Source: Aquila chrysaetos chrysaetos (Eukaryota > Chordata > Aves > Accipitriformes > Accipitridae). From it: a stretch of DNA of 64,000 bases. A model generated the notes under the pieces. It did not search any database and had not been told where the DNA came from. It saw only the letters and a list, made by a program, of their open reading frames with translations. The DNA is taken from the NCBI RefSeq assembly GCF_900496995.4, contig NC_044005.1, positions 27,657,363 through 27,721,362 of the forward strand. Reading direction: 5' to 3'. This document shows positions 50,598 through 63,749 of the stretch, piece after piece. Position 1 is the first letter of the stretch, and each line of letters starts with the position of its first letter. The translations under genes were made by a program, and so were the position numbers.

Positions 50598-52450
50598 CCC
50601 GCCCGCAGCGCGGCCTAGCCGGGGCCCAGCGCAAGGCACCGCTGGGTAATGGTTGGGGGGGGGGGTAGACCCCGCCCCCGCGCCGCGCGGCCCGCCTGGC
50701 GGCCCACCCCTCCGGCAACTGCGGGCCGGGACAGCGCAGCCAATAGCCCCTCGGCGCTCCCCTCCGACCGCCAATAATCGGGCACGAGAGGAAAGGGCAC
50801 GCCCCGCAGGAAAGGCTCGCTGAAGGCGCCCACCAATCACAGGGCCCAGAGGCAGACTGGCATCCCGACCGACCAACTACTGGAAGCCTCTGCCTGCCAG
50901 CTCTACGAATCACCAAAGGGACCGCCGGAGTGACATCGCTTAGAGCTAACGAGAACTCATCCGTCAGTTTCCCGAGGCCCAATCAGAAAGCCATTTCGAG
51001 GACACTTATCCCCACCCTCCTAGGACGCATCCTACTTTCCCACTCTCGATGGGGCCGACAAGCCAGCATGCCGGCGGCTCGAGCTGGGGGCCAATCACCG
51101 CTCCACTACAGAGGCCGCTGTGCCAGGCGAGCCAATAGGCGGGGACGTTACTGAGGGCTGGCGCGCAGGCCGGTGCCGGAGGGTGGCGGCGGCCTCAGGG
51201 GCGGCCCGGCGCTGGCGGGCGCTGCAGGGCCCGCGCCCGTCACCCGAAGCGTAGCCTGGGCTTGGTCAGCTGGCTTTCCGTTTAGCGGCTGTAAAACTCC
51301 GTTACCGGACGCTACTCCTGACGCCTGGGGTGGCGAGGTGTTTAACCGCACTCTTCCCCGCCGGGCAGCCGGTGCCGTTTCTGTGGAGAGGCTGGGGCGA
51401 GCCCGCAGGCGCGGAGCCCATTGCCGGTTTGCAGCGGCAGGAAAAGGAAGGCGAATAAACGAGTGACGTTCTGAAGGCAATTAAAAACCCGCGGCCCCCC
51501 CCCCCCCCCCTTTCAGTAGTAAGGGACGTGCAGCTCCGCAGGGAAGAGAGGCGTTCGGCTCCCCTCCCCCCAGCTCCCACCCCCTTCACGGCACTCCCTC
51601 CTGCGGCCCCGGTTCGCGCCGCCGCCCGACGCAGCGGGCTCCGGAAAGCGCTAACGTGAGAGGCCCTTTCCCGCCTCCGGAGAGGCTTGGGCCGGCGCCA
51701 GACCAGCCGCGGGAGGCCCTCCCCCGGCGGCGGCGGGCGGGAACGCCGAGCGGTTCCCAGACGGGGAGAGCCCGCCGGGCCGCCGCTGCTGGGCCGCTCC
51801 GTCTCGGTCGGCAGCATCAGAGGCTGACGAAGCCCGGCCGCGCCGGGCGCCCTCGCCCTCGGCCCAGCCGGAAGGGGCGGCGCGGCGGCGGCGGCGGGTC
51901 CCGGCGGCAGGTGGCGGTTGCCGCGGCGCTGGGAAGCCCCGCTGCGGAGCGGAGATGGCGGACGAGGCGCTTTTCCTGCTGCTGCACAACGAGATGGTGG
52001 CGGGGCTGTACCGCGCCGCCGAGCAGGGCGAAGGGGTGAGTGGGGCCGGGGCCGCGCTTGGGGCCGCCCGGCAGCGGCCGGGGCTAACGCTGCGGCGGCG
52101 TCTCGTGTCTTGCAGGAGAACGGCCGGTGCACCACCAAGCTGGAGAGCATGGGCTTCCGCGTCGGGCAGGGGCTGATCGAGAGGTGAGTTCTTGCCTCAG
52201 CCTCGCCCCTTGCAGCGCTCCTTTTCCTGCTCCCGGGGTCGGCGGGCGTCGCTGCTCCTCGGGGGTTTTCCCCTGCGTCTGCCCGGCGAGGGCCCACGCC
52301 CCCTCCTTCCCGGCCTGCTGGGGCCAGGAGCGTTCGCTCGGTCGGGGGAAAGCTGCTCGCTGCTCTGAGCGGATAGGGGGTTATGCTGCGGATGTGTTCC
52401 TCTTATTAGGCGTTCTGGCATCCTCTCTACTGGCGTCTCGTTCTTGCCGG
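49900..52450. promoter_or_regulatory. Divergent PNN/TRAPPC6B CpG-island promoter
   Basis: GC-rich, CpG-dense region spanning the first exons of both genes, whose start codons are 1357 bases apart and point away from each other. The gene-free middle (50598-51954) has six CCAAT boxes, all on the plus strand: 50740, 50771, 50833, 50979, 51091 and 51132. Poly-C runs occur at 50055-50065, 50167-50179, 50216-50231 and 51495-51510. CCAAT arrays are NF-Y targets in known promoters; the transcription start sites themselves are not visible. Confidence 0.85.
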
Positions 52451-55400
52451 GGCCTGTGTTTGAATAACACAGGACAGTTTTGGACTACGTATTTGGGAAA
52501 GTGCTTTCAATCATGAAAACTAAGTCAGCGTATATGGTTACTTTTAATAGTTATAATCCTTTTTAATTGCACTTTTTGTAGACCTACTTTTCCATGCTTC
52601 CTACTTCTGGTACGTTTCATGATTTTCTAATTTGTTTCTTAAACATAATTTTGTGATTGGCTACTCTATTTCATTTTTCTAAAGCACTGTCAGTTCTTGG
52701 AACTTGACGACCGAGCACAAGTTCCTTGTTTCCCCAGGCTCTTTGGGGATGCACGATGACTTGCTGCACATCCAACTTCAGCGCCCTCATTCCGAGGTCG
52801 TGTGGAGACTCTTGAGCTTCTGAAGTCATGCTTTCGTTGAACAAAGTGGTGCTTTAGTGCCAGATAAAGACCCTCAAGGAAGATGAAGGGAGAGAATTCT
52901 GAAAAAAGCAAGAGAAAGGGGTCCCTTTTTGGGAAACAGGAACAAGTTTTACATGTTTGTTCCTATGTGTTAGTGCTTTTTTGCATATTTGAAGGACTCT
53001 TTCCAAGCAGTAGTATAGGTGTGAACTTTTTGTTTATCTTCTAGTTAGACACTTAGTTAAAGAGAAAACTGATGAAGTGCTTTGCACCTTACTGTACTTG
53101 AACTGTCTTTAATAATCATACAATTAAACCCATTTATTCTGCTGTCATGTTGCAGGTATTAAGATAATACTGTGTTGCTCTTCAGGTAAAATACTTGAAT
53201 GCAGAGTGATGCTAGAATGTTACTGTACAATGGTTGGAAAACTAATTTCCATTAACGGCCTCAAAAATAATGTTGCATAGTACCATTTTTTGTGTTTTCT
53301 TTTTCTGTTTAATCGGTCAAGTTGTGTGTACCTTCATTATTGATATCTTTCTCACTTATCTCTTAGGTTTACAAAAGACACTGCCAGGTTCAAGGATGAA
53401 TTAGATATTATGAAGTTCATTTGCAAAGATTTTTGGACAACTGTTTTCAAAAAACAAATAGATAACCTAAGGACTAATCATCAGGTACTAATGCTGTAGA
53501 ATAAGATTTAACTTACAAAATCAGAAATAGTTTCAAGTTACTAGTGCATTTTTTGTTTTTTCTTGGTCTAGAATTAATTACCTGATAAGAAATCCCAAAT
53601 GTTCTTTATTTGTTTTGTTTAAAAAGCAGATTTTTAAGGTTCATGTTAGCATGTGGCTTCAGAATACAATTTGATAATTGCTTGTGATGTCTTTATTGCC
53701 ATCCTGTTTGAAAAGACTAAATGCTTTGACTTTCATATGTGCCGTTGCAGAGTTATGAACTGACAAGACAGTAATGGTTACAGTTGATTAACATTTAAAC
53801 AGGAACTTTTTAATGTATCTCCCAATAAATTTTAGTAGAAAACTAGTGTGAGAAAGTGATATTGCTGTCTTAATGGCTATTTAAATAGAATGGCTGCCTT
53901 GAAGTAATTTTTTTATTTTGAAGAATATTTCAGTTTTTGGCATTTGAGACACTTAGTTGCACTCTACTGAACATACTTGTATAAGAAACAGCTGAAAAAC
54001 TGCCCAAATTTGCATGTTGGTGACATTGTGTTGTATCTATGTCCTTTCCTATATCAACAGCCGCAATTTTTAAAGCAAGATCAAAATAACTTAAGGACCC
54101 ATTTTACTAGAGTAAAAAATCTTTTTCCTTTTGAATGACTTGGTTTTCTTATGGCCATTTTCCTGTTGTACCAAAGTAGGAACAAGAGAATTTGTACAAG
54201 GATTGTGCCAAATAAAATAGGTTTGACTTTTCAGTGAGCTGTTTAAGTTATAGCTTTAACAGATAATAATTACCTTAGAAATCCGTTTTTGAATTCAAAG
54301 AAAGCTGCAGTATTGAGCTGAGATCTCAATTGTATATGCAGCCTTAATTTAACTTCAAGGGTTATGAAGTTCCAAAGTGGCACAGCCATTAGCAAAGAAA
54401 TTAAAATGACAGGTGTAGATTAAGCTATACTGTGTCATACTTAATTTATTAAAATGGATATTGTGGCACAAAATTGTAATGTAGAAAACACTAGACTTTG
54501 ATCATCTGCTGGGTGTTGCTTGTATCACTATTAAAGAAGATAATTCTTACTGAATTTGAGAATAAGAATAGTGACTTGCATACTAAATGAAGATTAAAAT
54601 TTGAATGAAAAAAATCAGCATGCATTTGATATATTAACAGAGACTTTCTAATATGGAACTATTGTTTCTGATCACTGGAAGGACTCTTCCAAGAAGAATG
54701 TACATAAACATTTTTTAGAGTTAACTGATCATATTATTGTCTAGGGGTTCTGTTGTAATCTCACAATTAAGCATCTTTTGTTTTGATATTTCATGTAAGT
54801 AAATAATACAGTTTAAACTTAAATCACATATGTCTTAATCTAAAATTTCATTTTTCAACCTGAGAACATTTATATTGTATCTACAAATCAAATCCCTTTA
54901 CATACAATGTTGATTACATGTTACTGTATATTCAACTAAAAAACTTTTTGTTTTTTTAAACAGGGTATTTATGTCCTTCAAGACAATAAATTTCGTCTCT
55001 TGACACAAATGTCTGCAGGAAAGCAGTATTTAGAACATGCACCAAAGGTACCCTTCAGTTTTATCCTTGGGATCTACCAGTTTGATTTTAATTATCTTGA
55101 TATATTAATAATAACTTTAAATTTTGTAATTGAATGGATACAAACTCTTTGAATGGGCAGCTAAAATTTAGTCTCCAAAACCTGTGCTTTTTAGAAATGC
55201 ACCTTGTTTCGGAACAGTGGATTTGATTTATGGTTCAAGAAACGGTTATAGTCATCGTGAAACTTGCTGTTCTTATGTTTGAGTTACTTGATGGTAGGAG
55301 CTGGTCTGCCACTATCTGCCGCTATCACACAAATCCTTTCTTTCTCTTTGGAAAGCATGTGCTTTCAGAAGTGTTTTTTAAATTTCCAAAATGTATTTGG

Positions 55401-56920
55401 AAGCTGCTATTTGTTACCTAGAACAAGCTTCTGAGACTATATGAACATTCAGGAAGATCTTCCACCAATTAAAAGTAGTTTTGAGTGTAGATGCTGAGTT
55501 AGGGAAATAGTTTAGGTAAGTAAAATCAGTGCCTCTGCAGAACCTCTTATGAAGCACTTCGGTTCAGGTGGATGTAAGAAATGGGGCATTCAGTTCCATT
55601 TTATGGTTTCTTAATTCTTGCTCTTCTTAGTAATCACAGTTGCAGGATACTGTTCTAGGGATTTTTTTTTTTTTGGTGTTTGGTGAGATGTTTCTTCTGT
55701 TTTGCAACATACACTCTAAATAACTGCAGGTCCTTGTATTCTAAGATGCGGCCTGTACAAGAATGCTATCTTGGACTGTTTCTCCTTCGTTGACTTTAAT
55801 ACCAGCTGTTAATTTCAGCCAAGTCTTGGGAATAATTGTTTAAGGATATTAGGTTCCTACAGGTTTAATAGAAATAGAAACAAGTGACTCAAGATAGCAC
55901 CTCTAACAACAGGAGTCTGTATTGTGAGCTTTGCTGCACCATATATCAGAGCTTTCATTTGTTAGAGACATGACAAGTCTCTCAAGCACAGGAACAAAAC
56001 CTCCATAGTTTTGTATTGTCCAAGTGTTAAGTCTTGTTCTTGAGTACTTAGTTTCAATCTTTAGCAACCCTTTAGCTTCACCCTTGACACTTAAAGTGCA
56101 ACTTTATATTTAGTATTTAGCATTTACCTGTGGACTAATCAGAGGAGGACTATCGAATTTGGGAATAAAGAGTATTGTAACAGCTGAAGTTTCATCAATG
56201 CCTGCATGTAAGTAGTTCTCGGAGTATTCAATGATTAGCTTACTTGGTAACTTTTCTTCCTGACTTCATCACCGTATAAGCATTTATCAACATGGGATTA
56301 GTTTGAAGCTGCTGGGCCATAGGAGTCAGTATCAACTTCAGGGTATGGCTTGTCACTAAATGCTTAGTGTTTAGAAAATACTGACAAAGGGTGAACCTCT
56401 ATGATACCGAGTAGAAAGCAAAACTAAAAAGTTCTATTTACATTTGGAAGCGTCAGATGCATAAGGATGTACGTTCAGAAGGCTATCTGAACAAAGGAAG
56501 ATAAAAATAACTGCATATATGCTCTTTCTCTGCAGAAGTCATTAAGAAAGTTAGTAAGTGAAGTCCATTGTAACTACCCAAGCTGCTTAAGGTGGATTTA
56601 GAAATTTCCACAGACTTTGCACAAATTTTAAATTTAGCTGACAAAACTGTTGTGATGTGGGATGTGAATTGACTTAAAGAAAAAAAGAAAAGAAGGAAAA
56701 AGCTGTTCAGCTGGAGTTAAATTTAAATGCTAAATTTAAATAATGGCTAGATTGTTCACAACTAAACTGTAAGATTGAAATGTTCCTTGCTATTCCTTTT
56801 AACAAAATGATTACAAGAAAATAATTACTTGGAAAAATAATTCTCATGGTGGGTGATACTGTGATCTGACTTTGCTTTTTCTTTTCAGGTAAATTTCAGG
56901 TGATGATACAGAAGATGTAG
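51955..56920 (+). CDS. TRAPPC6B: TRAPPC6B, TRAPP complex subunit 6B, complete
   Basis: Bet3-family subunit of the TRAPP tethering/Rab-GEF complexes acting in ER-to-Golgi traffic; family members pair with TRAPPC3. Six coding exons: 51955-52035, 52116-52183, 53367-53484, 54964-55047, 56114-56207, 56889-56920. All GT/AG, phases consistent, 477 bases, 158 residues, the same length as human. It begins MADEALFLLLHNEMVAGLYR and includes MGFRVGQGLIERFTKDTARF, KFICKDFWTTVFKKQIDNLR, the alpha/beta segment GIYVLQDNKFRLLTQMSAGK and the C-terminal AFTCGLIRGGLSNLGIKSIV; the last exon adds only KFQVMIQKM. The start is fixed by the strong GGAGATGG context and match to the human N terminus. It reads toward GEMIN2. 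Confidence 0.97.
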
Positions 56921-57043
56921 AGCACATTCAAATCTGGGTATCTACCTTAAAAATCCTTGTGTGTGGATTCAGTTTCTTGGTTCAGCTTTGTATGTAGCTT
57001 GTAAATTATAGCAGTGCGCAGGCAGCACAATTTCAAAATATAT

Positions 57044-57049
57044 AATAAA
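57044..57049 (+). terminator. TRAPPC6B: TRAPPC6B polyadenylation signal
   Basis: AATAAA 124 bases after the TAG stop, the first canonical signal in the terminal exon. Confidence 0.7.
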
Positions 57050-57065
57050 AAGTTCATCAAAATAA

Positions 57066-59369
57066 CTTAACACTATCCTTGTATCTTGGTATGAAATTTA
57101 TTCTATACCAAGGTATTAATGTCCACATTGTAAAAAAACTGTCTACTCAAAAGTTTTCAACAAATTATTTAAATTACCAAAACAGCACATATGGAAGACC
57201 AGAGGCATGTTTTGAGAACAGAGTGAAAGCCTGACCAAGACTAAATTAGACTAAGAAACTAATGCGTTTTGTGTCACCTAACATGAATGCCCAACTGCTA
57301 CCTTTCCCTATTCACTCTGAACTGTGAGGCAGCAATTGCTTTTGTATTATTCTGAGGAAGCCATTAGCATGTGAACCAACAGCCTTCATTAATGGCATTC
57401 AGTGGAGGCTTAGTTCCTCTGTAGGAATGATATGTAGAAGAGAGAACTTACTTCTACATAGTTAAACAGTTTCTCCTACCTCCCTAAAATTAGGAGCTAT
57501 TTTTTGTGTCAATAATTTTACAGCTAAGGTCATCTCTACTGGCCAGAGAAGGAAATTTGTTTTAGCTTGTTGTGCGTAAACTCAGTATTAATGTAATTGT
57601 TTTTAATTGATAGCTACAACTCACTTCTGTAATGAATGTGTGCAGGAAGATGATTAGGCCTGCAAGAAGCTATAAAGACATCACCAAGACTCTTGAGGAC
57701 ATTGGGGTTTGCTAGATACTACTTGTTACAAGATTTGCGTAACAATACATATCTTGCTATAGGTAAGAATGGAAACATCTTGTTAAAACTTTTAATGAAT
57801 TTTGCTGTAAGACCTTTCTGTTGGCAGGCTCAGGCCTTATACTTTCAAATGAATCATAATAGAAACTGTTTATTCTGAACTGTGAGAATGCCTTGTGACA
57901 GTGATTCAGTTTCTACTTTGAGAGCAGTAACAGGCTAACTAGAAAAGCTAACACGTTAAAACAGCACCTTTGATTGTTATAACTACCTTCTGTGTTGGGA
58001 GAAGTATATGTTGTCCAGTTGCATGGTGGGCAAGAACAGTGGAGGCTGCTCTTCCCTAAGCTCTAGGGAAGGTCTGAAGTTTGCAATGGATCAAACCTTG
58101 TCTAGATAGCTGTTACAAGCTGCCAAGCTATAAATTATAAATGTTATAACCAGGAGTTTATTAGACTTGATCTTAAGATGTGACCAAATGCTGATCTTTC
58201 TGGCTATGTGAATGCTAGTTCAGATTAGCTGTAGCTGAGTAACTTGACAGTTCTAGGAAACATCTAGAGCAGAATGTGAACTAGCAGAATGCTGTCCCTG
58301 TTTATAGAACTAGCAAAGATGAAAGTAACTACAGTCGTGTGGTACTTAGTGGGGGATCAGCTGTTCAGCTGATTAAAAATGCTGGGTTCTTATACTGGTA
58401 GTTTATAGGAAGCCTGGGGTTGTTGTTCACCTTTGTAACTGATCTGTTCGAAATTGTAGGGCTAGAGAGTAAGCTAACTAGTATTCTTATATTTCATGGG
58501 TTCTTCAATTGCCAACTCATCCTGATTTCAACATGCTGAAAATGTGGCTGAAGAGACTAGAAATCAACTTGCACTACGTGTCTAATAGAGTGACATCTCA
58601 GTGTCATCACATTTTAGGCATCTGCAATGTGGTAGACATTCAGTATCAACACATACAGAATCATTGTTACTTGCATATCCAGAATGAAAACTCTAGTAGT
58701 TGTAGTAACTCAGTTTGATTTTTCACTTGACAGTTCAATACTACCATTCCGGATGCAAAAGTGCCAATCATTCAAAGACATATTAAAGGTTTATCAGTAA
58801 GTGGTTGTGGTTAATGATTATTTTTAATAGTGAGGAGAGGGACTTAAATCCTACAATATACAGAAAGCAGATGTCAGTTAATACTGTGTATCAATTTGCT
58901 GCTATCAGCAGAACTCACAGTTCCTTTCACATGGATTTTTAGTTGTTGAAGACAATTTGAACCAGAGGGAGTTGTGTATGTACCAAGCAGATGCTGATAC
59001 TCTTGGCAAAGCACTCCATGTTAAATAGGCAAGCTAATGTATTTTTCAAGATACCATACAGAAAATAAATTTGTTCATTCTGTTTAATATATGCTTCTAT
59101 TAAAAGCATTGAATACAGCTCTGTAATTTTCACTGGTTTCTGCAACTGTTTACTAAAAAATAATAAAACATAAACATTACTACTTCCTGAGTGGTAATAC
59201 TAAAATAACTGTTTCAGTAACTTAGTTGCTATAGTTGAGCTGCTTAGCAGTGCTTAAGCTTGGGAACCAAAGCTTGAAAAAACACAGTCGTAGTTGTCTA
59301 GATTTCTATAGTAAGGCTGCTGTTAAATAGTATGAAGAATGAGAAAAGCCACAGTGTTTAAGAACACTC
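57066..59369. other. Tail-to-tail spacer TRAPPC6B to GEMIN2
   Basis: About 2.3 kb of AT-rich sequence between two convergent genes. No exon, repeat family or RNA gene was recognised; a 69-codon open frame at 58509-58718 has no supporting context. Confidence 0.6.
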
Positions 59370-59385
59370 TTTAAAATGCTTCCAT

Positions 59386-59391
59386 TTTATT
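59386..59391 (-). terminator. GEMIN2: Candidate GEMIN2 polyadenylation signal
   Basis: AATAAA on the minus strand, 392 bases downstream of the GEMIN2 stop at 59783. First good match in a plausible 3' UTR. Confidence 0.55.
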
Positions 59392-59782
59392 AAAAAAGCC
59401 CTCAGTAGGTTTGTGTTAGATAAAGAACAATCATTTGTAATGTAACCTCAGACTGCACCTAATAGCAGTGTCCACAGGATTACTCAGATGGTAGAAATTT
59501 CTAACCAAGAATGTAGTTTACAGAGATAATAGCTTGAGAGATGATGCCAGACACTTCATTGACCATTTTATGATGATGGTGATGATGACATTGGAGACGG
59601 TGACAATCTCGTGCTAAAGCTCAGCTTAAGTTACTCATAGCTGTCCCAAATACCTTATCATGAGGGTGTTCTGAAGGCGTTGTATAGTGCTTCAGGTCTG
59701 AACAGTGCAGTGTCTTGCTGTTAACTCGGATAATGCTTTTTGTACCATGGCAACACAAAATACCTGATATTCTCAAAACAGT

Positions 59783-62700
59783 CTAGGAAGGCTCATCAGC
59801 CAAGTCACGTTGATCAAAGTACCTAGTGGAGAGAAGCGGAACACAGTAAGAAACCTGTAATGCAACATACTCCTTTGCCCTGAGTTGTTAGACCCCTTGC
59901 TTTCTAGCTCTTCTTTTAGTGTTTCTATCATAATTAGAGCTTGCAGTTCAGGGGGCTCATCCAAGGAAACCAGTAAGCTTAATTTACTTTTAGGTTTATC
60001 TTAAGTCCTTTTAGCTGAGGATATTTGCTACATAGGCCCAGGGCATTTTAATTGACTTCCACTTTAAAAGAATCTAGGTTAGGACAACAGTAATCACATA
60101 CTTATTCTGGACATATTTTGCTGGTTTAGATATGTAAGTTGCATTACCTGCTAACTAAGCAGATTATCAAGTTCAGAGCTGATATTTGTTCTTCATTCTT
60201 GTTCTCCTGAAAGAGAAATAAATATTAGAACAGTTCTTTTGTTACCTGTGTCAAACAGAAAAGCTGTTACCTGCCATGTTACGTGCTTGTAATATTCCCT
60301 TCATTCTTGAGCAAACTTAGGATATGAAAAATTACTTACCAAGACTTCAAGAATTGAAAAATCATCCTCCTAATAATTTGCTAAGTTCAGGAAGTCCTTT
60401 GTGCAATGTTATATTAGATCTTACCTCTAGTACTCTGACTTCAGAGCATCGTCTTGCCAGCTGTCGAATAAGGGAGTGAGCTTCAGGTAGCAAAGGTTTT
60501 TCAAGGCATGCCAACAGTGCATAAAGCCATCTACCCTGTGTGTATTCAAGTAAGAAAGTTTTAATTATGAGCATTTCCTTGCCAACAGTGCATAAAGCCA
60601 TCTACCCTGTGTGGATTCAAATAAGAAAGTTTTAATTATGAGCATTTCCTTGAAGTTTCTTGGAGTTCTTGTTATATAGAGTAGGCCTGAAGCATAGGTT
60701 TCAAAACAAAATTGCATTTAAGTGCTACTGCCAGAATTAAAAAGTTTTAAAGCCAAATTAGACACTACCCAGTAGAATTTTGTGCCTCTAGATAGGCTTC
60801 CTGTGAGCAGTACTCCTGGCTTTCCTGATTTTTTTTTTTTTTTTCTTAATACTAGCCAAGATATAAATTAATACAGCTTACACTATTAAAGTCTGAGGGA
60901 AGGATTATTTTAGTAATATCTAAAGATTATTACTTATCTATTAATTTTTAACTTCACAAATGGTGGAAAAACATTCCTGAACAGTGAATGTATCAAGTCA
61001 GATCTTTGTGGAATTAATGCTGTTGGATCAGCTTTAAGACTTGCACCATTGTGAAAACATGTCCTTAGCATTTTACTTCACTGAATTCTACTGCATGCTT
61101 ATCAAATGTAACTTCTGCTACCAGTCTAACTTCTTAATTTAATTCCAGTGTCTAGTGGCTTTCATTATGGGAATAAACTAAAAGTCAACATGCACATTCT
61201 CTGCAGCATATTGGTTAAAAAGAAAACAGTCCTACAGAGAAGGACAGAACATGAAAGGCCTTTAAGTGACTCAAAAATAGTGAAACTGTGTTTAGTATTA
61301 TGGAAGTAATTTTTCATTACTTTCTTGCTTTTTGGTACTGAATGAGATAAGATGCATCCACCAAGGTCTTTTGTAGATACGATGCCATTACATAGGTAGT
61401 CAATTTAGTTCTGGCCAAACTCCATGCTAATCTACCCTGCCAATCAGAATTTCGTACTAGGTTTAATTTGTCACCACACTAATGCAGCTAAGCTTTCTCA
61501 TCTGTGCTGCATATGGAAAGATTAAATATGTCTTTGCCAGCACACTGTCATGCATCTCCAAACTAAAATGGCCATGTCGGTAAATACAGCGTACATCACC
61601 CTGACAGCTTAAGCTGGTCAGAATCAAAGCTGCTGCAGTCTGACCCTCTTTTCTCCCCAATGCGAACACTCATCTAACCTTGTGGTTTAAGTTAGTGTGG
61701 GGAATGATAAAAAGGGGAGGGGGGTTTGGCAGTACTTGATAGATCTGTATCTGTTATGTTTTGTAATTAGCCTTGCAAAAAGTTCTGTGAATACTCATTT
61801 CAGTATCTAATCAAGAAAGTTTTGAAAGTAACTGAATATGATACATGCATCTAGAGAACTCTTTAGAAAGTAGTTTTATATAAAATCATGAACAATTTAT
61901 CCCTTGTTTAACACGTTCATGTGCAAGTAGTTAGAATGAATTAAAAATTACCAGTTCTGGAGTAAATTTTTTCTCTCCAAACCAGCTTATCAGGTATTCT
62001 AAGACACTGGTTACTGTTGCCTTCAAAAGAGGAACAAAGAGACAATACAATATCTGCAATGTTTTGTTTTGCTGTCCTTCCATCCCAAGAATTGTATTAT
62101 AAAAAAGCAATGTGATTTTTTAAAAATATACACATTATGTATTTCTACTTCACTGTGATACTATATGGTATTTATTCCAGGTTGAAGTTACATATAAGGG
62201 TAGAGTAAGTGTTAAAGCACCAGTTCCTGGAAAAAAATTTGTATAAAATAGTCCTAGGTTCAGCTGGGAAGTAATTTTCTGTGTTAACAAAAAGTTATGG
62301 TTAAGTTACAGATTAGGAAAGAGGCATCACACTTGAGTGGTTGTTTCTTTATAAAGGTGACTAGTGGGAAACATAGTAAAGGAAGGGTAAGTGTGATTCT
62401 TCTAGCCTTGCAATGTACGCAAGAGTTCACTATCAAGTTGAAGGAGCGCACTTAAACACTAAATGAGAAATCTTAAAAACACTCCCAAGCACCTAATGGG
62501 GCATTCAGCAAAAAATTCAAAGATTAAATGTTCTATAGAGAAATTACAAGGACAAAATACTCTTAAAACTAGTCATGATAAATATTTACTAGTAAAGTTG
62601 TTTGTAGCTGAAGGCAAGATTATGTGTTTTCCTTGTAAATATACAATAATTGTTGTAATAAACAATTGCCTACTCTAGCACAGAAAAATAGGTAAGACCT

Positions 62701-63749
62701 CTACAACAGATAGAATATGAGAAATAATGATTTATGTAATGTCGCTATGGGATTTTAAGAGGTAGGCTTACCTGATTCATTCTGCTTACAATACTTAGCA
62801 AAGGGGGAAAGCCCACCTGAAAAAATCAAGTTCGAAAATGCAGACATTATCATAAACATTTTTGTTCTAATTTAGAACATACTAACATTTTGATGTGATG
62901 CTCAGACATTTGTAGTGATTTGAAAGTCTGTTCTGAGCTTCGAAATATATATAAAAAAAAATCTTCAAGCAAGTTCAAGATAAGGTCCAGTCAAATTTGG
63001 TATCAAAGAACCTTGTTTTTACTGCTATTTGTTAAAGTTTTGTTTTTTCAAAATGATGCAGTGAAGGGCATGTTTGTAGGATAGCATGTATGAGGACAGA
63101 AACCACATATCACCATTCAACAAAACATTAAAGCAGACTATGTAGAAAGCTTTCCGTTCAGTTCAGTGAGCAACAAAGTGATGTGATTTAGCTGGTAACA
63201 GATGAAGGAACTCTAACTTTTTGACTGAAGGGATAGACTTTTCCTCTGCTTCACTCAGTTTCCACTTGAAAGGGAAGAAAAATTGGGCTTTCTGGGCTCA
63301 TTGGAGAGCCTACTTCCTATTTAGCACAAAGTGGTAATAAACTGTAGGATTGTTTCTGGCAGTTACTCTTGAAAATAGCAGCTGAAAATTAGATAGAAGT
63401 CCTATACTCACCTTTATGTAATCAATTCCTAGATTTTCATTATCAGATAGTGCATCTATTTCTGAGTATACTTTTTCACCCAGGCAGAACTTCTTCCAGC
63501 CTTCCTCATCCTCTGATTTTGGCTGAAGTAAATAAAAATAAGTTAAAACCGTGAAATATTGCCATCTTGAAGACAGTGAAGAAAAGACATGATAATATTC
63601 ACAAGTTGTTACATTAAACTGTAAAGCAAGATTAACCACGCATTTAATGACTGGAAAAAAACCACAGCACTGTTATGAATTCTACTCACCATAGTAACAT
63701 TGCTGTCCAAATGTTGTGACCGCCAGTGATTTCTGTGCTTGTTCAGGCT
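59783..63749 (-). CDS. GEMIN2: GEMIN2, C-terminal exons (5' end outside window)
   Basis: SMN-complex subunit that cradles the Sm-protein pentamer during snRNP assembly in the cytoplasm. Visible coding exons: 63690-63749, 63412-63522, 62772-62816, 61952-62020, 60425-60535, 60148-60206, 59783-59822; all GT/AG with matching phases, 164 residues (family length about 280). Signatures: [108 protein letters not shown] and the terminal [12 protein letters not shown]. The codon for R before YFDQ is split across the last intron. Oddity: the acceptor of exon 60425-60535 lies in a tandem duplication. Earlier exons must lie beyond base 64000. Confidence 0.95.
60510..60651. repeat. 71-bp tandem duplication across a GEMIN2 splice acceptor
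   Basis: Units 60510-60580 and 60581-60651 are identical except for two bases (TGTGTATTCAAG versus TGTGGATTCAAA). Each unit carries the last 45 intron bases, the CACAG acceptor and the first 26 bases of the exon that encodes GRWLYALLA. The exon-proximal copy (60510-60580) is the one contiguous with the rest of the exon. Confidence 0.95.

Noticed and set aside
50146-52516. Long GC-rich open frames around the PNN/TRAPPC6B promoter (up to 331 codons)
   Set aside because: Same composition effect. Only PNN exon 1 (50485-50597) and TRAPPC6B exons 1 and 2 match known proteins and have proper splice sites.
59879-59962. Helix-like frame beginning [20 protein letters not shown] in the last GEMIN2 intron
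   Set aside because: It looks protein-like but has no acceptor in front, is out of frame with the last exon, and GEMIN2 from other vertebrates has no such segment in memory. Treated as chance.
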